Positions 1-7,502 of a stretch of 64,000 bases of DNA are shown one piece after another. Source of the DNA: E44-bin46 sp964354655 (GTDB taxonomy: Bacteria; Chloroflexota; Dehalococcoidia; Dehalococcoidales; E44-bin46); assembly GCA_964354655.1 (NCBI GenBank), contig CAYHAL010000001.1:62001-126000 (forward strand). The letters are read 5' to 3'. Below the pieces are notes generated by a model. It worked only from the letters and a program-made list of their open reading frames with translations, was not told the DNA's origin and did no database searches. The number at the start of each line of letters is the position of its first letter. Position 1 is the stretch's first letter. The translations under genes and the position numbers were made by a program.

Positions 1-379
1 AGCCGTGCTTGACATAAAATTCTATTGCCCAATAGGCATCAGTCCAGGTTCCGACCAGCAGGCGGGAAGTGGTAGCCAGACCTTTGAGGTGCGCCAGGAG
101 TCTGCTGGCTATCCCCTGTCTCTGCCACGAGGGCAAGACGTAGGCATGGCGGATGAGGGTAACGTCCTTAATCGGCTCAAAACCCATTACCCCGACCAGC
201 TCTTGGTTTACCTCCCAGCCAAAGAAGGTCATCCGTTTCATCTCCCGGCTTAGCTCCTCCATAGTCATGTAGGGCTGGTGATAGCAGTCAGTTGGTATGA
301 TACCTTCGTAGGCTTTGGCTGCCTCATTAATGATAAAATATATCCTCTGGATATCACCGGGATGGCATATATGAATCAC
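1..379 (-). CDS. GNAT-family N-acetyltransferase, 3' part cut by window edge
   Basis: Translating the minus strand from a GTG at 379 gives an uninterrupted reading frame to base 1. It has a GNAT fold pattern: a first beta strand, a long helical segment, then VGVMGF, and the acetyl-CoA binding motif A (RQGIASRLL) about 85 residues in, followed by a YVKHG-type ending at the window edge. The family transfers an acetyl group from acetyl-CoA to an amine; the substrate cannot be told. The start is uncertain, as the frame also stays open upstream without a good start codon. It is divergent from the hydrogenase operon, and the roughly 110 bp between them probably hold promoters for both. Confidence 0.75.
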   Translation of the reverse strand, partial: MIHICHPGDIQRIYFIINEAAKAYEGIIPTDCYHQPYMTMEELSREMKRMTFFGWEVNQELVGVMGFEPIKDVTLIRHAYVLPSWQRQGIASRLLAHLKGLATTSRLLVGTWTDAYWAIEFYVKHG

Positions 380-490
380 AAGCTTAATATTAACATAAAG
401 TAAAGAGTTGCTCGTTTTCTATTATTATGCTAAAGTGCTTGAGAAAGAAAGACGGAAATGGTTAAGCAACCGTCTAGGAAGGGGGTAAAG

Positions 491-1477
491 ATGGCTAAGC
501 CTAAGGTCGCTTTTTATTGGTGTGCTTCATGCGGTGGGTGTGAGGAGGCAGTCGTTGACCTTAATGAAGATTTATTGAAAGTGGCTGAGGCTGTGGATAT
601 TGTCCTATGGCCTGTAGCCATGGACTTTAAGAGAAAGGATATTGAAGCCCTGAGCGATGGTGAGATAGCGGTGAGCTTTATAAATGGGGCAGTGAGGCTA
701 GATGAGCAGGAAGAGATGGTAAAGCTCCTGCGAGAAAAATCTGGTCTTGTGGTTGCTTTCGGCGCCTGCGCTCACCTGGGTGGAATACCTGGACTGGCAA
801 ACTTCTGGACGAGGGAAACTATTTTTCATAGAGCGTATAAGGAAACCCCAAGCGTTGAAAATCCAGAGGGGATTACTCCACAAGAGAAGATAATCACTAA
901 TGGCGATGAACTTACCCTGCCAGAATTTTATGATACGGTAATGACTTTAGATCAAGTTATTCCGGTGGATTACTACCTTCCTGGTTGTCCACCACCGCCA
1001 GACTTGATACTGAATGCAGTAAATGCCATTCTCCGGGGAGAGTTGCCAGAGAGGGGAGCAGTGCTTGCTCCTGATAAAGCCCTGTGTGATACCTGCCCGA
1101 GGCAAGAGACAAAGCCAGAGAAGTTATCCATGAAAGAGATAAAAAGACCGTGGGAAATCAAGATTGACCCTGAGAAATGCTTTCTTGAGCAGGGACTAAT
1201 TTGTCTCGGTCCTGCCACCCGGTCAGGGTGTGGAGAAACATGCATTAAGGCGAATCAGCCATGTCGGGGGTGCTTTGGTCCGGTAGACGGGGTTATAGAC
1301 CAAGGGGCAAAAGCCCTGTCAATGATTGCTTCTATACTAGGGCTTGAAGGCGAAGAAAGGATGACCGACGAGGAGGTCGAAGAATTAATTAATGGGATTG
1401 TAGACCCGGCAGGCACATTTTATAGATTTAGCCTGCCAGCCTCACTGCTTAGAAGGAAGAGACTGGAAACGAAATAG
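491..1477 (+). CDS. mvhG: Group 3 [NiFe] hydrogenase small subunit (MvhG/VhuG-like)
   Basis: This 328-residue protein is the electron-transfer small subunit of a cytoplasmic [NiFe] hydrogenase. The N-terminal Cys motif is C11-x2-C14-x2-C17, followed by FGACAHLGG and GCPPPP, the ligand set of the proximal 4Fe-4S cluster. The C-terminal part has a second cysteine-rich stretch (CGETC, CRGCFGP) typical of the three-cluster group 3 subunits. There is no twin-arginine signal, so it is cytoplasmic. An in-frame ATG at 458 also exists, but AGGAAGGGGG at 476-485 sits correctly before the ATG at 491. It is followed after 9 bp by the large subunit. The closest functional analogues are Mvh/Vhu methyl-viologen-reducing hydrogenases of methanogens and Dehalococcoidia. 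Confidence 0.9.
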   Translation: MAKPKVAFYWCASCGGCEEAVVDLNEDLLKVAEAVDIVLWPVAMDFKRKDIEALSDGEIAVSFINGAVRLDEQEEMVKLLREKSGLVVAFGACAHLGGIPGLANFWTRETIFHRAYKETPSVENPEGITPQEKIITNGDELTLPEFYDTVMTLDQVIPVDYYLPGCPPPPDLILNAVNAILRGELPERGAVLAPDKALCDTCPRQETKPEKLSMKEIKRPWEIKIDPEKCFLEQGLICLGPATRSGCGETCIKANQPCRGCFGPVDGVIDQGAKALSMIASILGLEGEERMTDEEVEELINGIVDPAGTFYRFSLPASLLRRKRLETK

Positions 1478-1486
1478 GAGGGCACA

Positions 1487-2947
1487 GTGAGAAAGATAAC
1501 GATAGACCCAATAACCAGGCTTGAAGGACATGGAAAGATAGAGATATTCCTCAATGATGAGGGGAATTGCGACCGGGCTTACCTTCAGGTCCCTGAGCTC
1601 CGAGGCTTTGAGAAATTCTCTGAGGGAAGACCTGCTGAGGAGATGCCACGAATAACCACCATGATCTGTGGCGTGTGTCCTACTGCTCACCATATGGCAT
1701 CAACTAAGGCTCTTGACGACCTTTGGAAGGTTGAGCCAACATCAGCAGCGAAGAAAATAAGAGAGCTTATGTATAACGCCTTCCAGGCTGAAGACCATAT
1801 ATTAAATTTCTTCTTCCTTGGCGGTCCCGACTTCGTTGTTGGTCTCCAAGCACCTGCTGCAGAAAGGAATGTATTAGGGGTTATCGCTAAGGCTGGACTG
1901 GAAGCTGGCAAAAAGGTTATAGAAGTAAGGAAAAGGCTAAGAGGAATCCTGAGAATAATTGGCGGGAAGCCGGTTATGCCTACCTGCGGCCTGCCGGGAG
2001 GGGTATCAAAACAAATCACCGAGGAGGAAAGGGGGACAATTATAGAGGCGGGGGAATATGCCGTTGATTTCGCCAGGTTTGCCCTCGACCTTTTTAATGA
2101 CATTGTACTTAAAAACAAAGACTATGTTGACCTCATCACCGGCGATGTTTACAAACATAGGACGTATTATATGGGGCTGGTGGATGAGAACAACAAGGTG
2201 AACTTCTACGATGGAGTTATAAGGGTGGTTGACCCCAATGGTAAAGAGTTTGCCAAGTTTAGGGCTCAGCGGTATCTTGACCACATCAGGGAGCATGTTG
2301 AGCCCTGGACTTACGCCAAGTTCTCCTATCTCAAGAATGTAGGCTGGAGGGGATTTGTTGATGGAGAAGAGAGCGGCGTCTTTAGGGTAGCGCCATTGGC
2401 TAGGCTGAATGCGTCTGATGGGATGGCAACACCGCTGGCCCAGGAAGCCTATGAAAAGATGTATGAAGTATTAGGCGGGAAACCAGTTCACAGCACTTTA
2501 GCTTTCCACTGGGCGCGACTCATTGAGGCACTTTATGCCTCGGAACGGGTGCTGGAGCTTGCCCATGACCCTGAACTTACTTCTCCTGACATAGTAAATT
2601 TGCCTACCCAGACTCCGAAGGAGGGGATAGGCGTAGTCGAAGCGCCAAGAGGAACCCTAATTCACCACTATCAGACTGATGACAGGGGAATTCTGACTAA
2701 GGTCAACTTAATTGTCGCCACCCAGAATAACTCGGCGGCTATTAACATGTCGGTCGAGAAAGCAGCCAAATCACTGATAAAGAAAGGAAAAGTCCCCGAT
2801 GGGATTCTCAATATGATTGAGATGGCATTCAGGGCCTATGACCCCTGCCATGCCTGCGCCACCCATTCACTCCCGGGAGGAATGCCGCTTGAGGTGGATG
2901 TATATAACTCCAAAGGGGACTTAGTGAAGAAGTTAAAGAGAGGATAG
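1487..2947 (+). CDS. mvhA: Group 3 [NiFe] hydrogenase large (catalytic) subunit
   Basis: This 486-residue catalytic subunit binds the NiFe(CN)2CO centre. The first nickel ligand pair is ICGVC (C61, C64) and the second is in DPCHACATH (C454, C457, with H460), so all four cysteines are present and no selenocysteine is used. The start is GTG at 1487, preceded by AGGAGGG. A 26-residue tail follows the last motif (SLPGGMPLEV...). In many hydrogenases this tail is removed by a dedicated endopeptidase, but no such gene is seen in the window. The next gene starts 2 bp after the stop, so translation is likely coupled. The subunit oxidises H2 or reduces protons; its partner is the flavin/iron-sulfur protein next to it. 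Confidence 0.93.
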   Translation: MRKITIDPITRLEGHGKIEIFLNDEGNCDRAYLQVPELRGFEKFSEGRPAEEMPRITTMICGVCPTAHHMASTKALDDLWKVEPTSAAKKIRELMYNAFQAEDHILNFFFLGGPDFVVGLQAPAAERNVLGVIAKAGLEAGKKVIEVRKRLRGILRIIGGKPVMPTCGLPGGVSKQITEEERGTIIEAGEYAVDFARFALDLFNDIVLKNKDYVDLITGDVYKHRTYYMGLVDENNKVNFYDGVIRVVDPNGKEFAKFRAQRYLDHIREHVEPWTYAKFSYLKNVGWRGFVDGEESGVFRVAPLARLNASDGMATPLAQEAYEKMYEVLGGKPVHSTLAFHWARLIEALYASERVLELAHDPELTSPDIVNLPTQTPKEGIGVVEAPRGTLIHHYQTDDRGILTKVNLIVATQNNSAAINMSVEKAAKSLIKKGKVPDGILNMIEMAFRAYDPCHACATHSLPGGMPLEVDVYNSKGDLVKKLKRG

Positions 2948-2948
2948 G

Positions 2949-4751
2949 ATGGGGAAGGCTGTTTCTGATGAAGAACAAGCTCAGGTTGAGGAAGTAATTA
3001 ATGAAGCTGGAAAGGTATATTTGCCACCCTGTCAGATAGCCTGTCCTTTAGGCGAGGACATCCAACGCAGTCATGCTATGATTGCTTTACTTCCTCTGGA
3101 TGCTGAAGAGGCGGCAGGTCAGATAATCAAGATTGGGGACGAAATTTATGATAAGAATCCTTTGTTCCTACTGTGCAGCTATATTTGTGGGCTTTGTGAG
3201 AAGCAGTGCAATTATAAGGACCAGACTGGAGCCGTTAGGCGACGGATGATATTGAAACTTATTGCTGAGTACTATCTTTCCTATTTGGAGACCAAGCCTC
3301 CGTTGCCCGTGCCAAACAAAGAGAAAGTAGCTGTGATTGGGGGTGGACCAGGAGGCTTGATGTGCGCCTATACCTTGAGTAAGAAAGGCTACCGAGTTAC
3401 CATTCTGGAAAGAGGCTTTGAGCTAGGCGGCGCTCTACGATATATCCCCAGGTATCGTCTTCCCAAGGATATAGTCGATGCTGCGATACGCAACCTAGTC
3501 AGGATTGCCCATATTGATGTCAAGCTTGGGACTAGGATGGGTGACGGTGGGAAAACGCTGGATGACCTTAGGCATGAAAGCTATCGGGCGATATTCATAG
3601 CTACTGGCACTCCCTCTCCTAGACCTCTAACTATAGACAGGGAATGTGTAGCCGGAGCTGACCTAGAGGGGGTCATGTTCGGATTACCCTTGCTCTTTGC
3701 GGTAAATCAGGGAAGGGTTCCCCCTCAGCTCTTTCAAGGTAAGCGAGCGATAGTAGTTGGCGGTGGTAATGTAGCCTTTGATGTAGCCAGGACAGCCCGA
3801 AGGCTGGGGGGAGAGGTTACTCTTGTCTGTCTAGAAAATGGAGATGAGTGTTCCAAGGATGGCATACCGGCTGACCTTGAAGAGATAGAAGGCGCTACCG
3901 AAGAAGGCATAAAAATAATCTACTCCAGAGGTGTAGCCGAGATAATCGGCGAAAATGGGAAATTTAAGAAAATAGAATGCCCCCGGTGCACATCGGTCTT
4001 TGATGAAGATGGTAGATTTAACCCTAAATTCGACCGGGGCGATGTAATATATCTTGAAGGGGATGTGCTGCTCATTACAATAGGCCAAGGTCCAGAGCGG
4101 GCATTCTTCCAGCAGGAGAATCTACTGAATGAGAAGGGTAGATTGGACATTGATGAAGTTACCCTTAGGAGCAACCTTAAACAGGGGGTTTTCATCGGCG
4201 GTGATGTTAGAAGGGTAGGTTTTATGGCAGAAGCGATGAGGGAGGGGGTAACCGCCGCCGAGTCCATTGACCGCTACCTGAAGGGTGAGGACATGAAGGC
4301 AGGGAGGGAAAGGGAATACGAAAAAGCCTCCATCCCAGACCGTCTGGAGTATAAGCCTCAACCAGCACTCAAATGGGCTCCAGCCGAAGACAGGCTGAAT
4401 TTTGACCCCTTTGAGGAAGCATTCACCCTGGAAGAAGTAATAGAAGAGGCTAGGCGATGTCTCTGTTGTGGACCGTGTAAGAGTTGTAAAGGATGTGTCG
4501 CCCTAGAGCTTCAGCCTGAGATACTAGAGGTTGAGATTAACGAAGATTTGTGCAGCGGATGTGGAATTTGCGTTGCCGTCTGCCCCTATGATACCTGTAG
4601 ATTGGAAAAAACTGAAAAGGGGCTAGTATCAGTCACAGATAGCCTTAAGTGTAAGGGATGCGGAGTGTGTATTAGTGCTTGTCCTGCCGGGGCAAGAACC
4701 ATGAAAGATAAACTGGCGGAAATTGTAGCTAATATCTACGCTACGTTATGA
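2949..4751 (+). CDS. FAD-dependent NAD(P)-type oxidoreductase with N- and C-terminal Fe-S domains
   Basis: The 600-residue protein resembles the GltD/NfnB/HdrA-like flavoprotein family. The N-terminal cysteine-rich helical domain (C28, C32, then CSYICGLCEKQC near 77-88) binds Fe-S clusters. An FAD Rossmann motif VIGGGPGG follows near residue 127, and a second nucleotide site VVGGGNVAFD near 265. The C-terminus carries an unusual CLCCGPCKSCKGC stretch and two classical 4Fe-4S motifs (CSGCGICVAVCP, CKGCGVCISACP). It lies 2 bp after the hydrogenase large subunit, so it is probably the electron acceptor of this enzyme. That would make it H2:NAD(P) or H2:ferredoxin active, possibly flavin-bifurcating; this role is inferred from the neighbourhood. 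Confidence 0.85.
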   Translation: MGKAVSDEEQAQVEEVINEAGKVYLPPCQIACPLGEDIQRSHAMIALLPLDAEEAAGQIIKIGDEIYDKNPLFLLCSYICGLCEKQCNYKDQTGAVRRRMILKLIAEYYLSYLETKPPLPVPNKEKVAVIGGGPGGLMCAYTLSKKGYRVTILERGFELGGALRYIPRYRLPKDIVDAAIRNLVRIAHIDVKLGTRMGDGGKTLDDLRHESYRAIFIATGTPSPRPLTIDRECVAGADLEGVMFGLPLLFAVNQGRVPPQLFQGKRAIVVGGGNVAFDVARTARRLGGEVTLVCLENGDECSKDGIPADLEEIEGATEEGIKIIYSRGVAEIIGENGKFKKIECPRCTSVFDEDGRFNPKFDRGDVIYLEGDVLLITIGQGPERAFFQQENLLNEKGRLDIDEVTLRSNLKQGVFIGGDVRRVGFMAEAMREGVTAAESIDRYLKGEDMKAGREREYEKASIPDRLEYKPQPALKWAPAEDRLNFDPFEEAFTLEEVIEEARRCLCCGPCKSCKGCVALELQPEILEVEINEDLCSGCGICVAVCPYDTCRLEKTEKGLVSVTDSLKCKGCGVCISACPAGARTMKDKLAEIVANIYATL

Positions 4752-4786
4752 ATATGGATATGAATATGGAAAGGAGGGGATAAACC

Positions 4787-5005
4787 ACGAAAGAGAAGGT
4801 AGAAGCGGTTCTGGCTCAAATAAGACCTGTCTTGCAGGCAGACGGGGGTGATGTCGAGCTGGTAGATGTGAGTGAAGGAGTGGTTAGGCTAAAGCTCAAA
4901 GGTGCCTGTAGTGGCTGCCCTATGGCAACTATAACCCTGCAGCGCGGGATTGAGCGAATCCTCAAAGAGCAGATACCCGAGGTTAAAGAAGTGATTGCCG
5001 TCTAG
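4787..5005 (+). CDS. NifU C-terminal-domain Fe-S scaffold, apparent ACG start
   Basis: This is a 72-residue protein of the NifU C-terminal (Nfu) family. It contains the GACSGCPMATITL segment with the CxxC pair that holds a 4Fe-4S cluster for transfer to apoproteins, and the typical LQADGGDVELVDV opening. No ATG, GTG or TTG lies in frame before the conserved region: an in-frame TAA is at 4781-4783, and ACG at 4787 is the only sensible start. A perfect AAGGAGGGG lies at 4771-4779, 7 bases before the ACG. Either this is a true ACG start or an ATG was changed by one base. It lies between hydrogenase and SufC/B-like genes, which fits cluster delivery to the hydrogenase. Confidence 0.8.
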   Translation, partial: TKEKVEAVLAQIRPVLQADGGDVELVDVSEGVVRLKLKGACSGCPMATITLQRGIERILKEQIPEVKEVIAV

Positions 5006-5026
5006 CAACCCGTATGGGAGAGGATG

Positions 5027-5254
5027 ATGCCTATATATGAATATCTTTGCTCAAATTGTAAACTTAAGTTTGAGCTGCTTAGAGCAATGAGCCAGTCGGG
5101 TGAGGGTGCTCTTTGTCCGAGGTGCGGAAGCAGTGCCCAGCGAGTGCTTTCATTGTTCTCCAGAAGTTCCGAGGGGGCATCGGCTTCCGAGGGAAGAAGT
5201 GCATGCAGCAGTTGCACTTCCTATAACTGTAGTTCCTGCTCTCTATCAGGATAA
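5027..5254 (+). CDS. FmdB-family zinc ribbon protein
   Basis: The protein is about 75 residues and begins MPIYEYLCSNC, the hallmark of the FmdB/CxxC_CxxC_SSSS family. CxxC pairs at the start and at LCPRCG form a zinc ribbon, followed by a Ser/Cys-rich tail (CSSC...CSSC). Family members are proposed regulators of anaerobic C1 and amide genes, but their biochemical role is not settled. Two adjacent ATGs occur at 5024 and 5027; the second gives the conserved N-terminus. GAGAGG lies just upstream. The gene is between the Nfu-like scaffold and the SufC/B pair. Confidence 0.8.
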   Translation: MPIYEYLCSNCKLKFELLRAMSQSGEGALCPRCGSSAQRVLSLFSRSSEGASASEGRSACSSCTSYNCSSCSLSG

Positions 5255-5337
5255 AGCGTTAAAAATGAAACCGAGGATGGCCTCCAGCCCCTCAAGGTTT
5301 TCTAGAATCCGTTAAATAAGAACTGAGTGGCGTAACT

Positions 5338-6042
5338 ATGTTACAAATAGAGAACCTAAAATTGATATTGGAGGGTAAGCCAATAATCGATGACTTGAGC
5401 CTTCATGTAGAAAAAGAGGAAATCCTGGCGGTACTGGGAGTAAATGGGACGGGGAAAACAACCCTGGCTTATCTGATAATGGGGGTAAATTACTTGCCTG
5501 ATGATGGGAAAATAATATTTGAAGGTAAGGACATTACCAAGTACTCAATCTCTCAGAGAGCCAAAATGGGGATAACCCTGGCTTGGCAAGAACCAGCTAG
5601 ATTTGAGGGGCTGAGCATAAGAGAATACCTTGGGTTAGGAAATAGATTGAAAATGGAGGAGATTGAAGATTACCTTTGGGCGGTTGGACTGCCACCTTCC
5701 CAGTTCTTGAACCGGTCAGTGGACGCTAGTTTAAGCGGGGGAGAGAGAAAGAGGGTAGAGCTTGCCTCCGTTTTAGCCATGAAACCAAAACTTGCTATTT
5801 TAGATGAGGTTGATTCTGGAATAGATGTGGTTTCGCTACCTCATATCGTAAATGGTATCGTTAAAATGAAAAGCCTCGGCTCCTCAGTTCTTTTAATCAC
5901 TCATAGTGAAGATACCGTAGAGATAGCCGATAAAGTATCGGTGATGTGTGCTGGAAAGATATATAAGACAGGGCCGCCGAAGGAAATGTGTCAGTGGTTT
6001 AAACAGAATTGCCAAGTATGCGGTCACATTGTGCCAGACTAA
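5338..6042 (+). CDS. sufC: SufC-like ABC ATPase (SUF-like minimal system), first copy
   Basis: This 234-residue soluble ABC ATPase has Walker A GVNGTGKTT (about 36-44), signature LSGGERKR, Walker B LAILDEVDSG and H-loop LLITHS. The glutamate-to-Val-Asp spacing after Walker B (DEVDSGID) is typical of SufC rather than of importers. The C-terminus adds an unusual short cysteine pair (NCQVCGH). It is followed after 14 bp by the SufB/D-like gene, so the two probably form a complex that builds Fe-S clusters. There are no sufS, sufU or sufE genes, as in the archaeal minimal SufBC arrangement. A second such pair is at 42532-44500. Confidence 0.87.
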   Translation: MLQIENLKLILEGKPIIDDLSLHVEKEEILAVLGVNGTGKTTLAYLIMGVNYLPDDGKIIFEGKDITKYSISQRAKMGITLAWQEPARFEGLSIREYLGLGNRLKMEEIEDYLWAVGLPPSQFLNRSVDASLSGGERKRVELASVLAMKPKLAILDEVDSGIDVVSLPHIVNGIVKMKSLGSSVLLITHSEDTVEIADKVSVMCAGKIYKTGPPKEMCQWFKQNCQVCGHIVPD

Positions 6043-6056
6043 AGGCGGTTTAAGAG

Positions 6057-7007
6057 ATGATTACTATTAAAGAAGAATACCAAGAGATTATTCAAGCCTA
6101 CGGAAAAGCTGGTGGGAGTAAGAAAGCCCTTGAAAGCAGAGAGGTAGCCAGTCTTGTAGTCCATGAAAACCGGGTCTTAAGGGCTAACCAAGCAGAAGGA
6201 ATAAGCGTGAAATGGGAGCAACTGGAGAAAGGGGTTAGGGTTGAGCTGGTGGTGGAGGAGGGGAAGAAAATCAAATATCCTGTCCATCTATGCTTCGGCA
6301 TGCTACCGCAGGAAGGGCTACAGGAAATTGTTTTAAAGGTAAATGTTCAAGATGGTGGCGAGGTAAGTATAATCGCCCACTGTATTTTCCCCAGTGCGGT
6401 TAACATAATCCATAAGATGGATGCCGATATAAAAATAGGCAATAATGCTAAGTTTAAATATCATGAAACTCATTACCATGGGGACTCTGGCGGCATCAAG
6501 GTCATCCCCAAGGCAAAGGTTGAGGTCGGAGAGAAAAGCATTTATCACAACACCTTTAGCCTGATTGAAGGCTGTGTTGGGACGCTGGATTTCAATTACG
6601 AGGTATTTTGTGGTGAAAAAAGTATAACCGAGCTTGTAGCCAAGGTATATGGGGAAAAAGAAGATGACATAAAAATATCAGAGAAGGTGAATCTGAACGG
6701 ACGCGAGGCTAGAAGTTTGATAAAAAGTCGCCTCGTCCTAAGAGATAAGGCCAAGGCAGAGGTTATTGGTGAGACCTATGGTAATGCCCCCTTGGCTCGA
6801 GGACATGTTGATTGTACTGAGATTGTAGATGGTGAAGAAGCAATAGCCAAAGCTATACCCATTGTATCAGTGACTAACAAAGAAGCCAAGGTCACCCATG
6901 AAGCGGCTATAGGTAGCATTGACAAAAAGCAGATGCAGACATTGATGGCTAGAGGGCTGGATAGAGAGGGAGCAGTCAAGGTTATTGTAAAAGGGATATT
7001 GAAATAG
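6057..7007 (+). CDS. SufB/SufD-like Fe-S scaffold protein, first copy
   Basis: This 316-residue protein belongs to the SufB/SufD beta-helix family. It has an RANQAEGISVKW-type N-terminal segment, a repetitive beta-rich core, and the conserved C-terminal part (ARGHVDCTEIVDG, VTHEAAIGSIDKKQMQTLMARG). Canonical SufB is about 460 residues, so this is the short single-scaffold form found in archaea and deep-branching anaerobes. It partners with the ATPase directly upstream. Its position between hydrogenase genes suggests a dedicated supply of clusters for the hydrogenase and its electron partners; this is inference. Confidence 0.82.
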   Translation: MITIKEEYQEIIQAYGKAGGSKKALESREVASLVVHENRVLRANQAEGISVKWEQLEKGVRVELVVEEGKKIKYPVHLCFGMLPQEGLQEIVLKVNVQDGGEVSIIAHCIFPSAVNIIHKMDADIKIGNNAKFKYHETHYHGDSGGIKVIPKAKVEVGEKSIYHNTFSLIEGCVGTLDFNYEVFCGEKSITELVAKVYGEKEDDIKISEKVNLNGREARSLIKSRLVLRDKAKAEVIGETYGNAPLARGHVDCTEIVDGEEAIAKAIPIVSVTNKEAKVTHEAAIGSIDKKQMQTLMARGLDREGAVKVIVKGILK

Positions 7008-7011
7008 AAGT

Positions 7012-7437
7012 ATGAAGAATTTTGAACCTAAAGTTGTGGTCTTCTGTTGTAACTGGTGTTCACCCGCTGGAGTCGACCTCGCTGGCAGTTCAAAATTAAA
7101 GAGCAATCTCTATTCCAGAATTATCAAAACCACGTGTACCGGAAGAATAGAGCCAAGCTTCATCCTTCGCGCTTTTGCTAAAGGCGCTGATGGGGTAATT
7201 ATAGCCGGATGTCACCCTGGGGATTGCCATTATATCAGTGGTAACCTTAAGGCAAGGCGAATAATAACGTTAATTAAAAATCTACTCCCACAACTCGGGA
7301 TAGAACTCGAGAGATTAAGGCTAGAGTGGATTTCAACATCTGAGGCGGAGAAATTCCAGTCAGCAGCCGATGAATTCATGGATGAGGTCACCAAGCTTGG
7401 TTCCCTTAGACAAATTGACAGGGTGAAGGTAAAATGA
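7012..7437 (+). CDS. mvhD: MvhD-family iron-sulfur subunit
   Basis: This 141-residue protein matches the methyl-viologen-reducing hydrogenase delta subunit family (MvhD, 2Fe-2S). Characteristic features are FCCNWCSPAGVDLAG near residue 11, the TTCTGRIEP loop and GCHPGDCHYISGN. In methanogens MvhD passes electrons between the MvhGA hydrogenase and HdrA. Here it starts 4 bp after the SufB-like gene and about 4 kb downstream of mvhGA, still in the same direction. No HdrB or HdrC is present in the window, so the electron partner is probably the flavoprotein at 2949-4751. Confidence 0.9.
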   Translation: MKNFEPKVVVFCCNWCSPAGVDLAGSSKLKSNLYSRIIKTTCTGRIEPSFILRAFAKGADGVIIAGCHPGDCHYISGNLKARRIITLIKNLLPQLGIELERLRLEWISTSEAEKFQSAADEFMDEVTKLGSLRQIDRVKVK

Positions 7438-7502
7438 GCCAGCAAACTATCCAGCTAAGTGGTTGGAAAGTCACTGTATGATAGATTCAGTGGGGTTAGC
7501 GA

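Noticed and set aside
2839..2866. Possible selenocysteine in the hydrogenase large subunit
   Set aside because: The DPCHAC motif uses Cys codons and there is no in-frame TGA at that site.
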